Assembly (NCBI GenBank): GCA_026192395.1
Contig: WACF01000001.1
Coordinates: 552,977 to 616,976, forward strand
Reading direction: 5' to 3'
Length of the DNA stretch: 64,000 nt
Origin: Proteobacteria bacterium 005FR1
Lineage (GTDB): Bacteria; Pseudomonadota; Gammaproteobacteria; Pseudomonadales; Cellvibrionaceae
How positions within the stretch are numbered: the stretch's first letter is position 1; every line of letters starts with the position of its first letter. The notes beneath the pieces were generated by a model. It was given only the letters and a program-made list of their open reading frames with translations, searched no databases and had not been told where the DNA came from. Positions 44,001 through 52,200 of the stretch are shown here, one piece after another. The translations under genes and the position numbers were made by a program.

Positions 44001-46214
44001 GGCCTGGAGCAGCTTCTCGCTGTCCACCTGATCCACGACCCACAAGGACTGGGCTTGGGTCTGGTCGTAACGTCCGGCTCGGTCATAAACGCGCAGCAGG
44101 TACTTGAGCTGAAGCCCCTGGGCGGTATAGCGGTCGAATTCCGCCTGCCATTGGCCTTCGCCGTCGGCATCGAGGGGGATGACGGCCAGCGGGTCCGCAC
44201 GGCTGGACTGCTCGGCATGAAAGAGGCGAACCTCGGCCTTTTCGATCTCACTGCGGTAATTGCTATAGAGCTTGAATCGCACTCGGTTCTCGATCGCGCT
44301 GGTATTGATGTCGTCGTTGAACCGGACCTGAGTGGGCCAGGCAGTGAGGTTCAGGCGCGGCTTGAACGTCAGGTTGTCGTAACTGAGCTGAATGTCGGCG
44401 CTCTCCAGAGCCACGTCGGTGCAGCGCTGGACGTCGGCGACGCTCTTGCCGGGGTCGTCCACGGGCTTGCCGTCGACGGTAATGCGCATCAGGTTCAGCG
44501 CGAAGGGACTTTGCGTCTCCACTTCGCGCGTGATTCGGGTGATGTCCATGCCATCGAGGTCATCGAGCAGGGCCAACTCGTCATAGATTACCGCAACCGT
44601 CACCCGGGACTGATCCGATTCGATGAAGCCTGCGTTGACCACATCGTCGGTCTGCACGTAGCCGTGGCCTTCGAATTCCACCTGACTGTCAGCCAAGGCG
44701 ATTTCCTCACGCACCTGTTCCATGACGCGGCGTGCGCGCGCGGTGGACAATCCGATATCGTCGCCGTAAACGGCGGCAGTACGGCGGTCGAGTCGTTCGT
44801 TGGCGATATAGCCAACGAAGCGCAAGCGGACGTTGGCCTTGTCTTTCAGCTCGCCCATCAGGCGTTGCAAACGCTGGCTGTAGCCAGCGGGAATCGACGG
44901 TTCACCGCCAGTGAAGGGAATGGGCGCAATCGCTCCCGAGGGCGGATCGTAAACCCGCGTCACCGTTTCAGCGCCGGACTGTTCCGGACAGAGTTGCGGT
45001 TCGTCCGGGAGGGCTTGCAGGGGATCGTCATACCAGAATTCAACTTCCACCCGGCGGTTGAGGGCGCGCCCCTGCGCGGTGTCGTTCGACGCAAGTGCTT
45101 GTCTGGCTCCTTCCCCGGTGCTTTCGATGGCGCGGCTTGTCAGGCCAAGGGCGTCCTGAACCGCCAACGCGGCCCGCCGCGCCCTTGCGCGGGATAACGC
45201 CAGGTGCGTTCCGTAAATGCGCGCATCGCGACCGCTAAGCGGAATGTTGTCGGTATGGCCGATAAAACGCACGGTGACGTTTTGCTTACTACTCAGATTG
45301 TCCAGCGCCTGCTGCAACTGGCGGAGAAAACTTTCCGTGATTTCGGTATTGTTCTCGTCGTAGCGCAAAGGTGCCACGAGGTTTTTTACCTTTGCGCGTT
45401 TATCGTAGCCTTCCTTGTAGCGCAGTTTGCAAACGGTCTCTACCCGGCAGACTTTGACGCGGTGCATCTGCTCGGCGACGAGCACTTCCTTTTCGACCTG
45501 TCTCTCGGTGATCTCGTCATACCACACTTCCACTTCGACGCGGCGGTTCTGGGCACGACCGCTTTCGGTGGTGTTGCTCGCGATGGGCTGACTGTCTCCA
45601 ACGCCCTCGTAAGAAATCGACTCCGCCGGCAGGCTGAGGGCACGCTGGAAAAACTCCGCGGTAGTCCCCGCTCTTTCTCGCGACAAGCCCTGATTGTCGC
45701 CGTAGATGCGCTCAAGTTCGGGGCTCAGGCTGGCGTTATCGGTGTGACCGAGAAAATGCAAACGCACGTTGTGGCGACCTTCCACCCTGGCCAGCGCATC
45801 GCGCAACCGTGCAACGTAGTCCGGGGGAATTTTTGCCTCACCAGAGGCGAAGTGAATCGGAGGTACCACGTTCTGAAGCTTGACCGTATCGATCACCTGC
45901 TCGGTAACCGTCTGTAGTTGCAGGCGGTCGCCCCGGCTGTCGATCTCATCTTGCAGAATCCACTGGGTAGCCGGGTCTGCGCTATTGAGCTGTTGCTCAG
46001 CATTGTCCCCGTAGCGTCGGCTGCGACTGTTGGCGCTTTCAAAGGGCGCGGTAAACCCGTCATAGCTATCGGGCATCCACTGGCCTGGCGTTTTCCACCA
46101 GGGGTGATCATCCTCAGTGGCGAGCACGGGTGCAGCGACCAGCATGGCCGCCCATACGAGCTTGCGTCCGCCGCGCAATCTATCCAATCGTTTGTTCATA
46201 CACTTCGCAGTCAT
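41043..46214 (-). CDS. 1723-residue protein with three OmpA-like domains and a predicted outer-membrane barrel
   Basis: After a signal-like segment (KLVWAAMLVAAPVLA) come three OmpA C-terminal-type domains at about 116-232, 280-395 and 428-545; the first two keep the peptidoglycan-binding GHTDN (156-160, 319-323) and NRRVEVE motifs, the third is degenerate (GYIANERLDRR). A beta-rich centre (about 550-900) follows, then about 700 residues of alternating amphipathic strands ending in a terminal Phe (NAIGKF), as in outer-membrane barrels. ATG 46214 overlaps the stop of the giant DUF11 gene by 4 bp; ATG 46199 is an alternative. I infer the outer-membrane anchor or exit port for the DUF11 protein, tied to peptidoglycan. 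Confidence 0.82.
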   Translation of the reverse strand: MTAKCMNKRLDRLRGGRKLVWAAMLVAAPVLATEDDHPWWKTPGQWMPDSYDGFTAPFESANSRSRRYGDNAEQQLNSADPATQWILQDEIDSRGDRLQLQTVTEQVIDTVKLQNVVPPIHFASGEAKIPPDYVARLRDALARVEGRHNVRLHFLGHTDNASLSPELERIYGDNQGLSRERAGTTAEFFQRALSLPAESISYEGVGDSQPIASNTTESGRAQNRRVEVEVWYDEITERQVEKEVLVAEQMHRVKVCRVETVCKLRYKEGYDKRAKVKNLVAPLRYDENNTEITESFLRQLQQALDNLSSKQNVTVRFIGHTDNIPLSGRDARIYGTHLALSRARARRAALAVQDALGLTSRAIESTGEGARQALASNDTAQGRALNRRVEVEFWYDDPLQALPDEPQLCPEQSGAETVTRVYDPPSGAIAPIPFTGGEPSIPAGYSQRLQRLMGELKDKANVRLRFVGYIANERLDRRTAAVYGDDIGLSTARARRVMEQVREEIALADSQVEFEGHGYVQTDDVVNAGFIESDQSRVTVAVIYDELALLDDLDGMDITRITREVETQSPFALNLMRITVDGKPVDDPGKSVADVQRCTDVALESADIQLSYDNLTFKPRLNLTAWPTQVRFNDDINTSAIENRVRFKLYSNYRSEIEKAEVRLFHAEQSSRADPLAVIPLDADGEGQWQAEFDRYTAQGLQLKYLLRVYDRAGRYDQTQAQSLWVVDQVDSEKLLQADEERELLTGFGETRLAEQQIPLSGGSVRVQGDKIPEGYSIWVAGRPVPLGYDRTFVAEELLPAGLHTVEVAVLDEQGNGELFLRDFKLEENDWFYVGIADLTVARDNTNGPARLVTQDEVHFDNDVNIDGRLAFFTRGKFGRDWWLSASADTREGEVGDLFSNFMDKSPDAMFRRIDPDYYYPTFGDDSTVEEGAPTLGKFYLKLQQQDNYGLWGNFDIHYSGNGLAHVDRTLYGANVHLQGDDLTGFGDPRYSVDLFAADPGTVASRDEFRGTGGSLYYLRHQDILQGSERIRVEVRDRDSGLVLAVKNLIPGLDYDIDYFQGRVLLTEPLSPSIADAMLINSDVGDGNQVFLVSRYEYTPGFTELNTLSVGGQADYWFGDSFRLGLTVNDNEEEDVQGSLGGVDLTWRKNSATWIKLEASQSDGAGVNTLNSVDGGFTFDPASVADVGASANGIRLESSLALNELHQRLAGQMTWYVQSLDAGYAAPGLQTTRDLQQYGTTLRVPVTATLDILGKLDVKEQNLGLETTATEIDADYRLNDHWSIRSGIRHDERIDNSPVVPVTQEEGKRTDLRVQGEYESTENWSAYSFLQSTLSSSGNRDDNDRAGIGGRYRFSDRMAVSGEISGGDLGNLGRMGTEFQYSDRTNIYLTYALENERSDNGVRARKGSLVSGFRTRYSDTTSMYMEERYTYGELPTGLTHAAGVDMALFDRWNFGANLDIATLSDWQTAAEIERKAVGLKVGYRLGESAIASALEYRVDNIEDPQTALVSERTTWLTKNSAKVQLSDDWRLIAKLNLSESESSQGEFYDGSFAEGVLGYAYRPVSDDRLNALFKYTYFYNMPTTDQVILVNTAAEYVQKSHILSADITYDLTRRWSVGGKYAVRRGELSLDRVDPQFFRSDAALYVLRTDWHFTHDWDALLEARLLDLPDAQDRRNGLLAAIYRHLGQNMKVGIGYNATDFSDDLTDLDYDSKGFFINAIGKF

Positions 46215-49200
46215 CTCAACACTTCCGACTGATCAGGGGGTCCACCGCGGCGCCAGAATATTTCTGTCTCGATGTCCAATTTGTAACAGCAGTCCAGCGC
46301 TTGCCAGCGCTCGCTGATTGTCCGCTTGAGCAGCTTGACGCGATTCTGAACCAGCGCGGGGTCTTCCACATCGGCGAGGTAGGATAGGCGCAGGATGGAC
46401 GGAGCCTTTTGCATTTCGGACATCAGGCTGTCGATGCGGCTGGTCCACTGCGGTCTCATGGTGGTGGAATTCGCTTCGAAAACCCCATTGGCAACGTCGA
46501 GCCGAATGACGCGATGCAGCGCTGTGCCGAAATTCAGTTTGACGGCCTTGCCCCGGGTGAGGCGAACGACGCGAGGATTTTCAGTGGTCGTTCGGTAGCC
46601 GCTGGGCAGACTGCGCTCGTCAAGTTTGAGGATGAAGTTGGAGCCGCGTTGTTCGTTCGGCACAGCGGCACAGGTAAGATGAAATCGCCCATGTCGGTCT
46701 GCCGTTACCATCAAGCCGCGGGCGCTGACGACGCGCGCACCGGGCACGCCGGGCTCGCCCGCGTCGGGATAGCCGTTCGCATTCCGGTCTTCGAATACCT
46801 TGCCGATGATATCGGAGCAGTCGAAAGTCGGATCGGCCACGACCCGCACGGTGGCGCTGGCAGTGTTGGAGACGGGCTGATTGGTAAAGGCCAGGCGGAC
46901 CTGGGCGTGGTTGATGTACTCGCCTTCGGAAACGCCTGCGCCCGGAATCAGCAACAGTTCCAGTGTGCTTCGGGCGTCCACCGCCAGGTCGATGTTTTTC
47001 CATTGCAGCTCTGCGCCTACCAGCTCGGGTTCCAGCGGCACACCGTTCAGACGCGCGGAGCCTTTCACATATCTGAAGCCCGGCGGGAAAATATCCACCA
47101 GAGTGAGATCGTTCAACTCGGAGAGATATGCGTTCTCGATGCTAATCGTGTAGGGCACAAGGTCGCCGCGGGACACGTTAACCTTGCCGGCTATTTTGCG
47201 CACGGTCACCGCGGTATCGAGCACCGGATCAAGGGCTATGTGATTGTTGAAGAGCTGACTCTGGCCCGGCGTGCTGAGATTGTTCAGCATCAGGTGCAGG
47301 TTGTAGTGGGTACCTGGACTGCGCCCCTCCACCGACGCTGGCGGTGCCGTCGACAGCGCCACCACTTCGCAGATGTCCGGCGTGGCGGGATTGGCGTCGT
47401 TGGCGCTGCCGAGACAAGCGGCTACGTCAAACGCAGGGGTGCTTGCATCGCTTTGCGGCGGGATCAGGCGCGATACGCCGGGCTCGAAAGCAGCCGAAGG
47501 TTCGGTGACCTGAATCAGGTAACTGCCACTGGTCTGACAGCTCGGATCACTGAAGTTGATATCGAAGCGGTAAAACCCGCCTCCCAGGGTGACCTGCCCT
47601 TGTTGCGCCGGATCATCGAAACAGGATGCCGGTAATGGCGCTTGGCTGGCGGCATTCACCATGGTCAGCATTGCACCGTTCACCGGTACCCGGGATATGG
47701 AGTCATAGACGAGCCCGTTGGGCAGAATCGGAAGATTGAGATAGTCCAGCACGGCGTTGCCACTGACGACGATCTCATCGATCCGCTGCGGGCCGTTCAC
47801 ATAGGGGGAATCGGCGATACCCAGCGTGGCGGTGTTGACGCCTGCGCCGGGAGCAAGAAAGCGCAGACTGTAACGGGTGGTCGACGTATCGTTCGGCGGC
47901 AGGCCAACGAAGCGATACTGACCGTCGACGTTCGTGGTGGTGGCGGCGAGTCGTTGGGAATTGCGGTACAGCTCAACGGCCCAGTTTTCCAGCAACGTTT
48001 CACCGCTATCCACCACTTTGTTGTCGCTGGTGTCGTGCCAGACGCTGCCTCCCAGAGTGGCGGTGTACCCGGGCGGCGCGCCGAGAACCACCGAGGCCGA
48101 GGCACTCGCATTGCGGGTACCGCCGTCCCAATAAACCGAAGCCGTGTTGGTGACCGTGGTGCCCGTGGCCAGAGCGTCGTTGACTGAGGCCCGAAAGCGC
48201 AGAGTCAAAATGGCACCGGGGGCGAGATCGCCGTAATGGGCGCTGTAATCAGCGGTAATCGTAGGATCCAAAAAGCTGAGTCCGCCGACGTTGCCGTTTA
48301 GCCGGGCAGAGTCCGTTTGATAGTTCAGCTGACTGGGTTCCGGCAGGTTCAGGTTATCGCGAACAACAACGTCCGTCGCCGGCAAGCTGCCGACGTTGCG
48401 CACCGTCACGAGGTACTCCAGTTCGTCCCCCGCCAGTACCACGCCACCATTCACATCAAAGACTTCCTTGATGATCGAAAGCATCTGAACATTGCCCACC
48501 ACAATGGTCGTGGGCTGGTCGCCGTTGCTGTCGATCCCGTCCGCGTCGGTGGGCTCGTCGTCCTGCTCCGCGCTGCTGACCACGCCCTGGTTGCTGATCA
48601 CCGTGCCCGGTGTTGCAGCGGCATCAACCAGGACTTCGAACATCACCGTCGCCACCCCACCGGCCGAGATCACAGCGCTGTCCGCACCGTCGGCTGAATA
48701 AATGGGAACGCCTGCGGCCAGCGGTGAAATACCACCATCGGGCTGGCCGACAGGTAGACCGTTGAGGGTGGTGCTGTCGGCGCGGTAGGCCGTATATGCC
48801 GGCACGGCATCGACAAGGTGTACGTCGGTAGCGTCTACCGCCCCCCGGTTGCTGATGACAATCGTGTATCGCAGCAGATCACCGGGGTCAACGAGGCCAT
48901 CGCCATCGTGGTCCACCAGCAGTTCGACGGTTTTGTGAGCGTCCAGCAAGGGCAAGTCACCGACAACATCAACGGTTGGGTCGTTGACAGTTGCTGTGGC
49001 GGGGTCGTCCGAAGGCATTTCAGCAAAGGCACCGCTGCCGGCACCATTACCATTGACGTAGGCCTGGTTGCTGATGACGGTGCCGCCCACTACATCCGTG
49101 TCGATGGTCACGTCAAAAGTAACGGTGACCAGGTTCCCCTCGCTCGCGGAAACGTCGGCAGAGATCGCGCCGGCGATTGAATCCGCGGTCTGAATCAGCA

Positions 49201-52200
49201 TTCCATCTTGCAGCGGCGACACACCGGCGGCGGGGTCTGCCACAGTTGCCCCATTCAAGGTGGTGCTGCCAGCTACATAGCTGGCATAGGTGGGAATCAG
49301 GTCACTCAGCGAAACGTCGGCGGCATTTTCATTGCCGACGTTTCTGACAGTGATGGTGTAGCGCAGCGTATCGCCTGGTTGCAGCGATGCGGGATCGTTC
49401 GTCAAATCCTCGGAGGTTTTTTCCACCCGCATCAGGGGCGCTGAGGTGATGGTGGTCGTGGTGGTATTGCTCGGCGTTGCCGGCAGATTATCGCCGCTGA
49501 GTCTGCCCGTGTTTAGCACCGCGGTGCCGCTGTCCAGGACGCCGGCCAACTGCACACTGAACGCAATGGTGATGCGATCGCCGCCGGCGGGATCACCCTG
49601 AGCCGCGACGGTGAGGTTGCGAATGTCCACCAGGCCGGTACCGTTGCTGCCACCCGCCGCGTCGGTGTTGGCGATAGTGGCGTCCGCGGGGTATTCCAGC
49701 AATTCGAGAGTGCCAGCCTGGAATGCTGAAGCCAGGTCATCGGTGAAGACGCCGTTGGTGATGGGCACCATGCTGCCATTGGTCAGTACCAGCGTGTAGT
49801 GCAAAACGTCGCCCGGTGCTGCATCGACGCCGGGATTTTGGCCGCTGGACTGATTGACTACCGTCTTTTGCAGGTTAACTTCGAGACGGCTGGTAACGGT
49901 GGTCGTGGCCGGTCCGGCAACATAGTCGTTTTCCGCCGGCGTACGGCTGCCGTCGCGCTCATAAGTGCTGTCGCCGTTCTGTCCCGTCCACTGAACCGTG
50001 GCACTGTTGCCGAGATCCTGTCCCGCTTGCACTCCGTCCAGAACTCGAACTTCATAGCTCACGGTAATCGCGCTGCCTTCGGCAACATCGATATCCGCCG
50101 TGGCAGTAGCCAGATCCCAGGTCAGAGTCTGGGTGTTGTTAATGCCGTCTCCGCCGTTGTCGACCGGGTCCGCAATGCTGTTGCCCGTGCCGTCGACCTG
50201 TGTGCTTCCCGCGATGTAAAGCAGTCCGAGACCGAGACTGTCCTCAATGCGCAGGTCGTAGGCGTCGCTGTAATTGTCTCCGCTCGCTCCGCCATTGGCG
50301 GTAAAGGTCAGACGGTAACGCAGCACCTCCCCCGCCATCGGCGCCGCGCCCGGTGTCGTGACGTTGACCACCGATTTGGCAATGGCGAGTTCGGGTTCGA
50401 CCAGCGTCAGGGGCGCGCTTGTGCCGCTGGTATCGGCGGCGGGATCAAGACCGCTGTAGCGGTAATCCGCTGTGTTGCTGAAGCTGACGCCGGCATTCGC
50501 CTGACTGTTGTTGAGCACTCGTGTGCGCAGGCTTATCACCACTTGTTTGCCCGCCGGGATAGTGCCGAGTTCAAGGCTTACCTGGTCAGCTACGCTCGTG
50601 TTGTCGGTGATGGGCCACGGGTTGCCCGCAGCGTCGGTGGCCGTGGCGCCAAGGTATTCGAGGGCCGGATGCAGCGCATCCCTGACCACCACATTGTCGA
50701 GAGATGCATTGACCGGTACGGCCGGTACGACAAGCTCGTAAACCACTTCGTCACCGACAGTGGCTTCTGCGGCGCTCATCAGAGTTTTCGCCAGCCGAGC
50801 GATGCCGAGTTGATTGGTCATATAAACCCGGGCGGTGTCCGTCGGCCTGTAAATCCGACCCGACTGGGCCAGTGGCAGGGAGCGGTATTCGGACAGGCTT
50901 GCCTGGTTGTTCCAGGTGGAAAAAGGCGTGATATCGCTGTGAAAGCCAAGCGCGTAGCGAATACTGAGGCATTCCTGGGGCGCAATCGGCGCGCTGTCCT
51001 GTAATGTTACTTGCAGCTGCCCACCACGGGCCGGCAGCGACAGTGTGTAGTCGATCCCCTCGGTCAAGATGGCGGCTCCAAGCGTGACCACGGGCGGCGA
51101 TATAAAATTCTCGTCGAGTTCGACTGGAAACTGGTCCTGAACGACCACGCCGTATGCCGGCGCCAAACCGTTGTTGCAGGACAGCAGCTCGAAGGACATG
51201 GTGTCGTTGAGAATGTCGACCTGGAAAGGATCCACAGCCGTGCCCGTACCAGTGCGACCGCTGCCCAGATCCGTCTTGGTGATGGCACTCATGGCCGGCT
51301 GCCGAACTTCAATGACCGCGCCGCTGCTCAGGCGGTCAGGATAGCTGGCAGGATCCCCGCCGACATAAGAAAGGGATGCGTTGTTGGTCAGCAGGTAGCT
51401 GTTCGCGGTGCCCACGCCGACAGGTGCCGCATCGGTCAGCACGCGAGCGGTGTAGTCAATGACCAGTTGATCGACCGGTGTATCATCGTTGCTGGTCGTA
51501 TTGACCACATCGCCCAGATCCCAACTCACAAGGCCTCGGTCACCGGCAGCGGGTGACGTGTTGACGGTAAAGCTGAACGTGCCGGAACCGGAGGTCGGGC
51601 TAATCCCGACTGTGTTGACGAACTCCATACCAATGGGCAGTACATCTTCCACCAGCACCGAGCGTGTGGTGTATTCCTGCAGGTTCAATGTCAACGAGTA
51701 AGTAACAGTGTCACCGACACGCAGTACCGCGTCTCCGCTACTGGCAGGCGATTCCGCATAGCTGTCACTCACGACGGTTTTGGTGATTGCGTTGTTGTCC
51801 TCGGCACTGACGCTGGCAGTGGCCGGGCCCACGCAATAATCGTCCGGTGACGTGATGGTGGGACAACCCGCCCCGCTACGCTCCGCCGCATTTGCGCCGT
51901 CCCGGGACGTCCACTCCGCCACCGCCGAGTTGATGATCTCGCCCGAGCTCGCTTCCTCAACGCTGACCCGGTAACTCAGCACTAACGATTGGCCGATGGG
52001 GATATCCAGACTTCCGTCTTCGTTGAGTTCTCCCCATATCGCTTGTCCGCTGGTAAGGATGTCCGGTGCCGCGACGAATCCCACCACGGCAACGCCGTTG
52101 ATTTCCGCCGACGCGGAATTGGTTACGAAGGAAACACCCTGGGGTAGCGAGTCGGTGATACTCACATCGTAGGCCGGCGCGTCACCGTTGTTGGTGAGGG

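Noticed and set aside
43803-45197. 464-codon plus-strand frame
   Set aside because: Antisense to the OmpA/barrel gene, no motif or ribosome-binding site.
46409-51004. Two long plus-strand frames (408 and 401 codons)
   Set aside because: Both are antisense to the DUF11 repeats and mirror their periodic composition; no independent evidence for coding.
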